The position numbers were made by a program, and so were the translations under genes. The notes under the pieces were generated by a model. It did no database searches and was not told the DNA's origin. It worked only from the letters and a program-made list of their open reading frames with translations. From Utricularia gibba (taxonomy: Eukaryota > Streptophyta > Magnoliopsida > Lamiales > Lentibulariaceae), in NCBI GenBank assembly GCA_002189035.1, contig CM007991.1, forward strand, positions 1,612,001 through 1,676,000: a stretch of DNA of 64,000 bases, given 5' to 3'. This document shows positions 1 to 10,896 of the stretch, in pieces (the stretch's first letter is position 1; each line of letters starts with the position of its first letter).

Positions 1-1
1 G

Positions 2-238
2 AAGCTGCTGCTACAGGGACACGGTGTCAGCCCTTTGATCTTTGAAGTCGATGAGAAGAAGGAAGGTGGCGTTGCTTCTGAACTCTCGACGATCGGCGGG
101 TTGGGACGACAACCGCCGCGGCTCCCGGTGGTGTTCGTCGGCGGCGAGATGTTCGGTGGACTCGAAGAACTCATGGCCGCTCATATTTCCGGCGAACTCG
201 TGCCCAAGTTGAGACAAGCCAAAGCTTTGTGGCTTTAG
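2..238 (+). CDS. CC-type glutaredoxin (ROXY / GRXC9-like), 5'-truncated by the window edge
   Basis: The frame is open from base 2 and ends at TAG 236-238, giving the last 78 residues of a single-exon protein. Visible motifs are the thioredoxin-fold segment with PVVFVGG (the family's cis-Pro and GG glutathione-binding region), the helix HISGELVPKL and the C-terminal ALWL. In known CC-type (land-plant-specific) glutaredoxins the ALWL end contacts TGA bZIP factors and TOPLESS co-repressors, and the ALWL subclass includes Arabidopsis GRXC9/ROXY19. The CCxx active site would lie upstream of the window, so its state cannot be judged. Role inferred from the family: nuclear and cytosolic redox adaptor in jasmonate/salicylate and detoxification responses. 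Confidence 0.9.
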   Translation, partial: KLLLQGHGVSPLIFEVDEKKEGGVASELSTIGGLGRQPPRLPVVFVGGEMFGGLEELMAAHISGELVPKLRQAKALWL

Positions 239-2003
239 AGAAATAACTTTTTCACACTCCGGCGCCACAGCGCACCGCCATCTCCGATGATGATGAAAAC
301 CAATTAATTTCCTTCCAAGATACACTCTTAAGCACCACGTTATTTTCTATTTTTAAGTAATCTATATATATATAAATATATAATTCTATATTAAATTTAT
401 ATAGTTCATTTTATTTGAAAACAAATCAACACAATATTCTTATCGTAATTTGAAAACATGTTCACGGATTCATTTGGTACGACATTGATTAGTTAACAGG
501 TTGTTCGAAAAAGACAGGTGTGCGCCTGTGCGGTCGGTGGAGTGGGTCCCAAAGGATGAGGCGCATCACACCCATTGTCAAATTACTTTTAACCCCCTAA
601 TGGGCCGGGAATAGAGTGGCCCAGTAATCCCCTCTGCCGGCGGCCCAGCTTCCAATACTAAAAGCCGAATAGAGTCCTCTTTCTTATCCCCGTCCAACAC
701 ATATGGACACTTCCCTTAATTGGGCCAAGCCTTTTTCTCTTGATGAAATATAAATTGGGATTCTGAAATTTTTTTAAAAATAAGGACAATTTCTATTTAT
801 TTTTTATTTTTATTTAGTTGTATCACGTTGACTTCTGTGTCCAAGAGTGCTTTCTGTGTGGCGCATAATTGGGAATGCGTTGAGGAACCTCACTTGGGTA
901 TTCTCCCCAAATACAACACATGGTTGGTTGTGGGTTTTAGGAGTTGATGGTAACCCATCATGTGGGATGGCGCCCACTGCCCAGCAGTGCGAGTAGTGAG
1001 TGATGGGGATTTCAAAATAGCCCGGCAGTTGATCGGCATAAATTCGACGAGTGGCTTCCGTGTGTGTCCTGCCGACTAGGAACCCCTCCCTATCGTCTTC
1101 CACTCCTCGCCAAAGGAAAACAAGCACAGGAATTCAGACTCCCTCCCCAATTTCACGTTTTCCCATTTCCGTGGCACGAGCTGATCAAATCACCCTTCCT
1201 TCTTGCAGTCTCTGGAAAGTGGAAACTCGAATGGGTGAGAATGAAGCAGTACTGCAGCCGGGGATGTGGATTTCTGCTGCCTATCGCTGGTCCCAGTACC
1301 AGTCCTAGTGATGATGATTTGTGAGGCGAGGTTGGGGTGGGTGGGCCTGTTGGCCCATTTCTGCACTGCACCTAGTGTGCTTTGGCCCACTCCATTCATT
1401 AAATGCCTCGAATATGAACTGAACCCCCATCCCGCCCCCCCCCCCCCCCCCCATTCATTATTATTATTATTAATAATAAATTGAGGATTATCATCATTCT
1501 CTCTCTTATAGAAAAAACGATGAACAATTTATATGATTAGTTGTTGGTTTCCGTCTTCTATCGTAAAAATTTCGTCACCTAAAACGATTGGATCATGATT
1601 TTTTGATCATTTGAAAAAACAATAATTAAGCTGATTATTCGTGAATTGCTATGGATTAGGACAACTATACCCCTCAAAATATTCATAGGACAAGTAAATA
1701 TGTGGGGACAAGATAAGCGTAATGTCCCACGAGTAAGAAAATGTCTTAATCTAGCTACACAAGTGTCCCACGTGACACATAATGTTGTGTTAACCACCGA
1801 CCCCACAGGGCACGGACTTGTGTCTTATTTTCTTAGAAATGTAATTACTAAAATACGTGGAAATGGAACACGACATAGTTTGCGGCGAAATTGGAATGCA
1901 TTAAATTCGAATCTAAATTCATCATTATAATAATACAAAAAACGAATAAAAGGTAATTTTTGATTTTATTCCTTTCGGTGTAGTGAAAGGGGTGGAAGTT
2001 TTG
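239..2003. other. Intergenic region between the glutaredoxin and E6-like genes
   Basis: No coding sequence is supported. ORFs up to about 100 codons on both strands lack any recognisable domain and overlap one another. It contains a C18 homopolymer at 1435-1452 followed by an ATT-rich tract. A perfect G-box core (CACGTG) at 1769-1774, about 290 bp upstream of the E6-like ATG, may be a bZIP/bHLH site for that gene. Confidence 0.6.
1435..1452. repeat. C18 homopolymer
   Basis: Eighteen consecutive C, preceded by CCCG and followed by a short (ATT)n tract. It is the first of three long C runs in the window, all written as C on the + strand. The length may be unreliable. Confidence 0.9.
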
Positions 2004-2009
2004 TATAAA
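2004..2009 (+). promoter_or_regulatory. TATA box of the E6-like gene
   Basis: TATAAA lies 51 bp upstream of the ATG at 2060, which would place transcription start near 2035-2040 with a short leader. Confidence 0.6.
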
Positions 2010-2059
2010 GCCGCGGAAGCCCCTCTCGAACCAGCTGCAAAAGAATCTCCTCTCTCGTC

Positions 2060-2803
2060 ATGGCTTCTTCCTCGGTCTTCCTCTGCTCGGCGCTGCTTCT
2101 CCTCTTCGCTCTCCAGCCTCACGCTAGAGACACTCAAGACTTTACTAAGCTCTCTTCTTCCGTCTACGGCGACGGTGTCGCGGCGGAGACCTCCAAGGAT
2201 CAATACGAAAACATCCCACAGAGATCGGATCCGGTTTTCCAGCAGGAGAACCAGAACGCCTACGGCCTCTTCAGCCGAAACCGTGAAGCCGTGAAAGAAC
2301 CCGCCGCTACGGGAGTTGATTTCCGCCGGTACCTCCCTAAAAACTACAACCCCGTTGCGTATGTTACCCAGCCCGAAGGTTTCAAGGAGCGGGACGAGGT
2401 CCAGGGGAAGGAGAAATACTACGCCGTCGGTGAGGGTGAAGATTCCAGCGAGAATCCATCGAAATACCACCATGAAAGCTACACCATCGGCAACGAGGAC
2501 GTCGGCCATGGTTCCTTTTTCGGTACCGGAAGCCGCTCCAACGGCCTGAGCTCCACCTCCCTGAGAGGTGGCGGTGGCGACGCCGCTTTCTTCCCCACCC
2601 GCAGTGACCGGTTTCCTCAGGGAATGAGCGATACCCGGGCAGTGGAAAACGGGAGGTATTTCTACGATGTCAACAGTGAGAAATTCAACGGAAACCATCC
2701 GTACGAGACGATGAAGCAGCGCGGCTCTAACGGGTATTTTGTGGGTAACCGGAGAAGCTACGGGGTTGCCGGAGAAGGTTATCAGTACGGTAGCTGGCCA
2801 TGA
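2060..2803 (+). CDS. E6-like secreted protein
   Basis: Single-exon 247-residue protein. Residues 1-24 form a classical signal peptide (short polar start, then a Leu-rich core) cleaved near HAR, so it should enter the cell wall. The mature part is rich in Tyr, Asn, Ser and Gly. It carries the block that marks cotton-fibre protein E6 and its relatives: YNPVAYVTQPEGF in the middle, then GMSDTRAVENGRYFYDV about 45 residues before the end. E6 proteins are abundant in elongating cells and fibres, but their biochemical role is unknown. The start is the first ATG after a TATA box at -51. Family assignment is from recalled sequence. Confidence 0.88.
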   Translation: MASSSVFLCSALLLLFALQPHARDTQDFTKLSSSVYGDGVAAETSKDQYENIPQRSDPVFQQENQNAYGLFSRNREAVKEPAATGVDFRRYLPKNYNPVAYVTQPEGFKERDEVQGKEKYYAVGEGEDSSENPSKYHHESYTIGNEDVGHGSFFGTGSRSNGLSSTSLRGGGGDAAFFPTRSDRFPQGMSDTRAVENGRYFYDVNSEKFNGNHPYETMKQRGSNGYFVGNRRSYGVAGEGYQYGSWP

Positions 2804-3910
2804 AATGAAAAGAGTTCATCATCTCGTACAAGCCGCCGTGGGATGATGATACACCTTGCGTGTGTTCCTCTCCGGGAGGTGAGTTCCCAAGCTCACCCCT
2901 CTGCTATTAACCATAAATCTTGAAATATTAATTAAATTAAATACTTCCCAAAAAAGTAAAAACCACACAAAAACTGTCAAACGCATAAAATAAACACACA
3001 CGGTTACGAACTCCTTAAATGACCTGCACCTGTCCAACGTCTTTTCAAATTATAAGGAGAAACCGACCCGAGTTAAACGCAATTAAATGACGAAAAATAA
3101 GCTACGGCGTCGTGTTGGGCGTAGAAGAAACAATTAGGTGGGTGCAATTGTAATGCATGAAGCTTATTGATGATGATGCCTTCAATAGATTTCGCGAAGG
3201 GTGTCTGCAAGTTTTCTTCCTCAGGCTTTACAGCGGAGCCAACACCTTTGAAGTAAATGCTTTCCAACACCTTTTAGGGGAAGCCTACACCCTGGTGCCC
3301 TTTGCCGCAAATGGTTAGAAGTAAGAGCTTTCTGATGAATGCAGTAATAGCTTCCAAGTCAATCAATCTCTTTTGAGGTACTTTGATCATCTATCTGCTG
3401 CTAAGGGGTCACCTCAAACCTCAACTGCATCAGAGATTCACAAAGAGTGCAGCAGCAAGGCTTCCACAGAAGTCTAATATGAGCGTCAGTCATTGTAATC
3501 ATGCATGTCAAAACGAGTTCCTAGACTCAGTTAATTGAGCTGATCTTTTCCAATTCACCGGCGTTCAATCTGCTCTTTTGTTCTATTAACTTGAGCAGTT
3601 TGGAAACGGAATGCCGTTGCATTCATTGATTCCATTCTAGCACACATCGTAATAGAGCAATAATGATCCCATCTGGGAGTGGAAGGTCGACTGAAAGCAA
3701 GATGTTTATGTTAGTTGATAAGGTCATGAACAATGGTAGAAGCAGTCCCTTGAGTAACGTGGGACGATCTGTAATACTATAGAAAAATAAATATGCCTAA
3801 TGGAATGAGAAGAGGGTGCCTAGAAGCGCTTACAATTTCACCATTTCTCTGAGATGTCTTTCATCCCTCGCAACAGCACTATGCAGCAGTCTGGGGACTT
3901 CTCATGTAGC
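2804..3910. other. 3' UTR of E6-like gene and 3' flank of RING1 gene
   Basis: Two genes converge here. No further coding exon is supported. The minus strand immediately below 3911 may be RING1 3' UTR. Several short ORFs have no family resemblance. Confidence 0.5.
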
Positions 3911-6518
3911 CTAAAACCTGAAGATCAAGAGTATTGATGGTGTCATCGACTTGAGTAGAGGTAGGTAACTAAGGGAAGCGTTTTCATCCAATACCAGTGC
4001 TGGCAGCATTAGTCTTGCACGAATCTCTTCCAGTGTTTCGTGCTCCTTTGGCAAGTGCAGTGCGCTTGAGTTGAGATCTGAAAGGGGGAGCTGCTCCTTA
4101 AAGTTGTTTGAGATGTTGATCGGATGCATGTCTTTTACGATCAGCATCTGAATTTCATTCGCTTCGATGGATGTTTGAATCGCAACAAACTGCAATGGAT
4201 GAAGTTTTAGTGTCAATACAGATAAAATCGATAATGTTGGTTGTAGCATGTACGAAATGTAGAGATTGCAAATGGACCTGGGCAAGGTGTCTGACTGATG
4301 ATGCTGTGCTGCAGCAAACGTAGGGGCGCTTCAAGGTTGGCATGTTCATGTCCAAGGAAATAAGCGTGAGACTGATTTTTGACTGAAAATATAGGATAAG
4401 AGAAGGATTAACGTTCAGTGTAAAACGCAAAACAAGGAGCAATAAATATACATGAAGATATGTTGCATACCGCATCACCATTTATATTTGCGCTCTGTAG
4501 ATTGTTGATGAGTTTTGCCATCCGAATATGCCTTGAGATCTTGCCGTTGGTCCAACTGTGGCCACCATGCCGATTTTTGCGACGTGGCCCATGTCTTCCC
4601 CACGCCCCAAGAACTTGTCTGTAAAGCTCTAAATCATTATCATCACAAACACCATCTGCATTGACGGATGTCCGAGAGCTACCACGTTTGGATCGACCTG
4701 ATCTGGGTTCAGGGGAGTGCTCATCAGCTGAGGACGAGTCTCTGTTACCATCATTCCCAGTAACACCTTCCTCTTCGTCTGATTCGCTGCGTCCAATGGG
4801 GTGATGGTTTCTACGACCTCGTGTCTTATGATAACTGCTATGTCTTTTAGAACATGTGGCTGTAGCTCTGACTGAAGCTCGTCGTTTCCCCAATGCATCT
4901 GCTTGACGACGAAAAGTTTGAGCAATCACAGCTTGAATCTACACCAAACAGAAACTGTAAGCAAAAAACCTAAAGCAAAGCTTTCCTTGGAGAACAACCA
5001 TGAAGTCAAAAATTTAAAACACCCACTACCATTTTAGCTATCGTATACCTACCTTTTCATTTCGAGCATTCTCCTCTTCATTGAAAATCAATTCCTGAGG
5101 ACAATAAGCAGACAGTATTAACCAAGAAAAATAGCTTGAGTGGCAAAATGAAGAGGAAAGGACAATGCGTATGTAAGAGCACACTTACTTCTTCCTCATA
5201 TTTATCAATGTCAGGATACAAGGCAGAGATAAGAGCATCATAATTCGGATCATCCCTTAAAGAGCGACGACTCGCACAATGTGTGCGGCATGCAGGACAT
5301 TCATTGTTCCTAAATAGATTAAGAAAATTGAAGGAAAAAAGCCATGATTAAAAAAATCAGCTTGTCAATGGAAGGTAAACGAATTACCCGAGACGCATGG
5401 ATTTGTCGATACATTCTCGGCAAAAACGATGCAAGCACTCCATGACAGTTCTTGTTTTCCTAATAATTCCTGCCAAACAATAAATTTAACAGAAATGATC
5501 AACATGAAAATAGCAAGCAATAGCCAAGAGGCCACAAAAAAATAATCATTTTCAAGCCATTAAGATGGTGATCATTGAGCTCCTTTTCCACGGATGGAGA
5601 ATCCGGCTCCGGTATCCAAGTGCTGTTTTTTGCTGAATCTCCGGTCAAAAAGTGAAAGACATACCCAAACATATTGGACATTGAACTTCCTTCCGCACTT
5701 CAGCCAGCTTCACAACAATATATCTACATTAACAGCAGGTGGTTTTGGTTAGTTAGTCTTCATTCCGACCTCAATCTATTGATCTCGGGATTTTCATCTA
5801 ACTTAAACAAAAAATTGTAAATGGAGCATGAGAGTCTGGCTAGCAAGTTCCAGGTTAATGAATGCAGTTCCCTGTTGATTTGCAAGGATTACGTAGTCTC
5901 TATGTAGAATAAAGTCGAAACGCATGCATCCAGCATTAAGTTGAAAAAACCCTAGGCCTAAACGAGAATCATGCTTCATACAGCTTTACAAGTCAACAAG
6001 AGCCAATGTAGCAGCAGCAATGAGAGCTCACAGAAAATCCTATGAAGCTTTTCCGGAATGAAATTCAAATAGAAATCATACTAAATGGTCACACGGATCT
6101 GATGACCCAATTAATCGTTTCACACATTACCTATTATGGGAAGGGAAAAGAAAACTTACTCGTCATTTTCACCATTTTCAGTGCTACAAGTAGAACTCCC
6201 CTCAGACTCTGAGAATCGTACACACCAAAGTAAATAAGGGAAAACAACAAAAGGAACAGGCAGCCGAAAATAAGCAATAACAAATCATCCGACCACAAAA
6301 AAACGCTCGTCAAAGCTCAAGTAAGTCGCAAACGGAAATAGCGCTAGACGCAACCATGCAGTAGACGCATATACACACGCACCGCTCATGTCGACAAGTC
6401 TCTCCTGCTCGTGATTGTCGCACCCACGGTTGTTACCATCGGGAATCTCCTCCTCCAACGCCGGAACAGGAGAATGAGGCGACGCGGAGGAATCGCCACC
6501 GCGCTTGTGAACAGGCAT
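3911..6518 (-). CDS. RING1: RING1A/B-type E3 ubiquitin ligase (Polycomb PRC1 core)
   Basis: Nine coding exons on the minus strand: 6518-6383, 6208-6160, 5723-5665, 5469-5388, 5309-5189, 5094-5053, 4938-4471, 4382-4278, 4189-3911. They total 1,341 nt (446 aa), with frame kept at every junction. The C3HC4 RING finger uses C77, C80, C93, H95, C98, C101, C113 and C116 (CPIC, then ECLHRFC, then CPAC). It is followed by a basic Ser/Arg-rich linker and a C-terminal ubiquitin-like (RAWUL) region containing RPYVCC and FVAIQT. Plant RING1 proteins monoubiquitinate histone H2A with BMI1 partners and maintain repression of developmental genes in the nucleus. The donor after exon 8 is GTCCAT, weaker than the rest. 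The last about 20 residues are the least certain part. Confidence 0.93.
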
Positions 6519-7321
6519 TTCGTCGCCTATGGCAGCGGTGAGGACGAGGGAGAAGAGTCAATTACGCGAAAAGGAGAACGCAATTGGCGCGGCCGCAGAC
6601 CGCCGAATCGTTCCACAACTTCCAGGTTCTCGTAGAAGAAACTTTCCGCTCCCGCACCAAAAATAGGCATTATTTACTCATTTTATTAATATTTTTTTCC
6701 CCAGCAAAATATATTTTTAGTATTTTTAATACAATTCAGTATCACAACCTGCTTCATTTGGGCTGATCTAACTACTTCTTTTCCCCCAGCTCCCCGGCCC
6801 AATAAGCAACCCACTCACGAAGTGCCGCGTGGCATGCGGCTATTGGCTATTCGAAGACACCAAATCTGCGTCATGTGAGCAAGTAAAGTCCATTGCCTTG
6901 GTTTTTAATTTAGGCATGTTCGCAGCAAAGCTCGGACACGCGAGTCCGATGATGGAGACACGCTCCCGTCAAAGCTGGTCGACGCCTAGTCTAAGAATGC
7001 AATAAAAACCAAATTTCTGGGTGTAAATGAAATAGCCAAATTATTTTGTCTCCACTTTATAATTTCGATAGTTAATTTATTGAACCACCTACGACCTTAA
7101 TTATGGTTCACATTAATACCCGTAAAGCTTGGTAACAAAACTAAACTCCAGTATTATATTTTTGCTTTCACTTTTTTTTTCCCTAGATCAATGAGTTGTA
7201 TTATTATGAGTTTTTTTATTATTTTTTAAATATTTTTTTAAAAAGTAATGTGATAATCAGAATCCCCTTTTGTTTGCATTTATGGATTACTAAGAAGCGA
7301 ACAACAACAATGGGAAAAAGA
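6519..7321. other. RING1 upstream region and VQ gene 3' flank
   Basis: About 800 bp between two minus-strand genes. The part nearest 6519 should hold the RING1 5' UTR and promoter. No TATA box is obvious, as often for housekeeping genes. No other coding signal was seen. Confidence 0.5.
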
Positions 7322-7864
7322 TCAGGGAGCTATTGGTGAAGTAACAGGGAAAAGGGGCAAAAGCCGGGGCTCCGAATCTCTAGGGGTATTCACCGGCGAC
7401 GGATGCAGATAAAACCCCTTCTCTCTAATCGCTTTATCCTCCGCCGCTAAATCCAGCTGACCCGCCGTCCGATTGAACGGATCCGGGATCAACGGCGTGA
7501 CTGGGCTGAGCGACAGCGACGGGAAATCGAGAACACTGGGAGAAAGCGCTTCCCCGCGGAAAGACCCGGACCAGGTTGCCGGCCCCGGGGTGCTAATCTT
7601 GAAGCTCTTGTGCGCGTTTCTTCGCTCGTAGAGCTTGGGACACGAATTCTCCTTCATGTCGGATTCGGGAACCCGAACACCGCGACCCGCGTCGGAGGAA
7701 CCGGTGAGCATTTGAACCACGTGCTTGAAGGCGGAGGAGTCCGCCTGGACGAAGGTGGTCGGGTAGGCGGTGGTGAGCTTGGATCTGAAGTCGGGTGACG
7801 CCGGCGACGGCGGCGTGAGGTGGCTCATCGCGATCGGGGTTCGCGCTACCGCCGGGACCTCCAT
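7322..7864 (-). CDS. VQ motif-containing protein (VQ4/VQ31/VQ33-like)
   Basis: Intronless 180-residue protein, as usual for the family. The VQ motif is FKHVVQMLTG near residues 46-55 (FxxxVQxLTG), preceded by FVQADSSA, which points to the VQ4/11/13/31/33 group. Further on are several SP/TP sites (TPPSPASP, LSPSVLDFP, LSPVTPLIP, HPSPVNTP) that in this group are MAP-kinase targets. The conserved C-terminal block with KGFYLHPSP is also present. VQ proteins are nuclear cofactors of WRKY transcription factors and act in defence and stress signalling. The start follows a TATA box 43 bp upstream. Confidence 0.95.
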   Translation of the reverse strand: MEVPAVARTPIAMSHLTPPSPASPDFRSKLTTAYPTTFVQADSSAFKHVVQMLTGSSDAGRGVRVPESDMKENSCPKLYERRNAHKSFKISTPGPATWSGSFRGEALSPSVLDFPSLSLSPVTPLIPDPFNRTAGQLDLAAEDKAIREKGFYLHPSPVNTPRDSEPRLLPLFPVTSPIAP

Positions 7865-7906
7865 ACGCGTCTCTTGACCTGCCAGAGCGAAAACGCGAAG
7901 ACAATG

Positions 7907-7914
7907 TATTTATA
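7907..7914 (-). promoter_or_regulatory. TATA box of the VQ gene
   Basis: TATAAATA read on the minus strand, 43 bp upstream of the VQ protein ATG at 7864. Confidence 0.65.
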
Positions 7915-8175
7915 GTTGAAAGCTTACTCCCAACCTCGTCATTATTACTTTTTTTCCCTGCGCTTTTAGTTAGTTGGCGTTCCGTACCCATCTCACATCT
8001 GGAAGATGAAAAACAACGCCGCGTGGGATTCACGCGAGCAACACCATCTAATAAAATTATTTTTATCGAAAATAATAATTTATAAAAAGAATGCCAAATT
8101 TGTGTTAAAAAAAATTAACATGGTACCAAGAGGTGATTAACAATAATAAGGCTGTGGAGTGCACGCGCGAGTGGT

Positions 8176-8531
8176 GGTCAAAGCGAGAGGGGCAAAGAAG
8201 TCAAAAAGTCCAAGGGGCGGTGTTTAAATGCGGGCAGTGGAATAACGGATGAATGATGACAAGAGAGGACGTTGTCAAACCATTTTTCTTTGGTTCACAC
8301 GCGCCTTCTATTTCAAACACATTTATTTGCTCTCAAAATTAATTATATATTATTTACAACTGTGTTCAACGTATTTGTTCCTTTCATAAAAATCGTACTA
8401 TTTTTGACTACTTCAACAATCATTAATAATGATTAAAAAAATAAAATACAGAAAATATGATCATGTTAAAATCAAGGGATGTTGATTTAAAATACGTGTC
8501 ACATTATTATTGGTCGAAATCGGGATTGACT
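8176..8531. promoter_or_regulatory. W-box cluster upstream of the VQ gene
   Basis: Four W-box hexamers (TTGACC/T, either strand) lie at 8176-8181, 8199-8204, 8404-8409 and 8526-8531, 310-670 bp upstream of the VQ ATG. W-boxes bind WRKY factors, which are the partners of VQ proteins. Presence is seen directly; function is inferred. The stretch 7865-8999 otherwise holds only this promoter and the 3' flank of the kinase gene. Confidence 0.5.
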
Positions 8532-8999
8532 TGAGCGGGGGTCACCACCCCCTCCCCATCTAATTATTGGTCTACGTTAAGTTTCATCTTTTCGTTGAAA
8601 ATAGTACATTGAATTGGCGAGCCTCCGATTCAGGTGCAGTCTCCTGCCCTTCAAACTCACACCCGACCTAAACGAGACCGGACCGTAGGGCATTTCATTT
8701 GTACGGCGCACCCTCATCCTTGAGTTTAGAGATGGATATAACCGCGCTCCTTTGATAAAATCACTTTTTCCCATGAACTGCAAGGCCAAAAAGGAAACAA
8801 GGTAAAGAAAGCATCTACCAAACACTAGCAATTTCAAGATTCCATCCCTTCAGGCCAAGAACTCAACTCCTGAAACGTTTTTTTCAAAGAAACTGATCTA
8901 GCAATTCACTCGCATATGGAAACACAGGGAGGAAAGCTTATTTTCAGATTACAGAAAGCGTCTACTGGTCAGTCTACGTCGAACAGCTCTTGAGAAGTA

Positions 9000-10896
9000 T
9001 CACAGGAACTTTGGATTGGCTCTTGGAGGTGTCTTGTTGCTTGCTCCCAGCTTTTGATTGTAGTGAAACTGACCCTTCAGGATATCCTGGAGAATGGATT
9101 TTGGAACGAGGTCCAGGCTTCCATCACGAGAAAACCGAGACTCCAACTCCTCCAGAACCTTGACAATCTGCTGAAACTCGGGCCTTCTCTCGGGTCGAGA
9201 TGACCAACATTGTTCGATCAGGATTTTCATGACCGGAGGGCAGTGTGGAGGCACAACAGGTCTTAACTTCTGCGCAACATGACAAAGGTTTAGTAGAGGG
9301 AAACAGGAAGCATGATCAAGTGCACTACACTGTCAGGATTACAATCAGCAATTAAGGAAAGCAAGTTTGAAGCTTCAGAACTCGCGGTTCCGATCCTTAG
9401 TGATGCTGTAAAGTAGTATGTGTACGTGAATTATGCAAAATCACTTCATCACATCAGCGCCACCCCAAGAGTATATTCAAGATGGCAGAGTGTCGGAATT
9501 ATCTAGCAGCAAAATCAAATAACATTTATGAAAAATCATGTGACCTTGGTAACTACTGCATAGGCAGCTTGTATGGGTGTCATATCTTCATATGGAATGG
9601 TTCCGGCCACGAATTCCCATAAGATGAGACCAAACCCGTATACATCTACCTTGCGCCCATAATTCTTGTAATGTTTCCTGTCAATCATTTCTGGAGCCAT
9701 CCAGCGGTAAGTACCAGGATCATCTGAAATAACATCACACGAGTTTTCTTCACACGCTATGCCAAAGTCTGCAACTTTGAGATGGAAATCCTCAGTTATG
9801 AGTATATTTTCGGGTTTAAGATCTCGATGAATAACCCCCATTGAGTGAATATATTCCATCCCACGGGCAATCTCCAAAGCCATAGATAAAAGTTTTTGCA
9901 GGGGAAGCGGTTTCTCCTCAAGCTTGTGCAAGTATGATCTCAAAGATCCTAAAGGCAAATACTCAGTTATGATGCAAAGGACAGGTGGTTTCTGACATGC
10001 TGCCACAAACTGCATTCAATTTATTCAAAGCTATTAGTGCTAATCAAGCTTAAACATAAACCTCAAGACGCTAGGACAGATCAGTTTGTGAAATCGAATA
10101 AGACAGAATTGAATGAAATTGTTACCCTCAAAACATTTTGATGGCGGAGACGGGACAATAGCGTGACCTCCCTGGTAAACTGCTTCTCAAAGCGAGAACA
10201 CAGGGATCCATTTTCATCATCGTCTGGGAATCTGATAATCTTTACTGCAACAGGTTCCTCCTTATACTTACCTCGATAAAGTTGACTATGTGCCCCATGA
10301 GCGAATCGCAGCCCCAAGAATAACTTCGAAAGATCAACTTCAAACTGTTCGTCCAAAGTTTCTACAGAACTCACCCTCCCACCATTATGATCAAAATACT
10401 TGCTCCAGCCTGAAGACTCTTTCTGAGTCTTTGATTTGTCATTCGGTTTCAGGGAAGTGCTATGAGGAAGGGACCTTGCATTTCTTTGAAACTTCACCTC
10501 ACTCGTGGAAGACTTGGTTTCACTGAAGGACTTCGTGACCTTGGTATCCCGATTGAAAAACTTGGTAAGAGCACTTTTCTCTGAGTCTCTCCTTCTCGGA
10601 CTTGGAGTCGAGAACCTTTTCTGGTTTGAGCGCGCTTCACTGAATGTCTCTGGAAGTCTTAGTTCTGGGAGCGGCGAAACGGTCCTCACCTTGTTATTTG
10701 TAGGGTTATTGTGAACTTCAACAACATTTGACACTGACCTCTGATATGCAAGAGTTGCTTCTCTCCCAATTTTGGTCCATGACACTCTATTCGCCCGAAG
10801 AGGTAAAGAAGAGGATAACAATGAAGGATCCATGCGATGGCAAACAGTGTGAGAGAATTTAGTTCTCCTAATCCAGGAAGTAGCCTCTTCATCCAT
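9000..10896 (-). CDS. Raf-like MAPKKK (group C, HT1-related Ser/Thr/Tyr kinase)
   Basis: Three exons on the minus strand: 10896-10126, 10009-9545, 9269-9000, giving 501 residues in frame. The N-terminal about 190 residues are basic and Ser-rich, beginning MDEEATSWIRRTKF, a start typical of this subgroup. The kinase domain shows the catalytic Lys in VAVKII (K219), HRDLKPEN with D320, DFG with D338, and APE in the activation segment, so it should be active. ITEYLPLGSLRSYL and GTIPYEDMTP are typical of C-group Raf kinases. The C-terminus has QCWSSRPERRPEF and ends PKFL. Relatives act in stomatal, blue-light and stress signalling; no specific substrate can be deduced. An upstream ATG at 10962 is in frame, but 10896 fits the family. 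Confidence 0.93.

Noticed and set aside
1925-2698. 257-codon ORF on the strand opposite the E6-like gene
   Set aside because: It is the antisense shadow of the E6-like gene; only the plus strand shows a signal peptide and family motifs.
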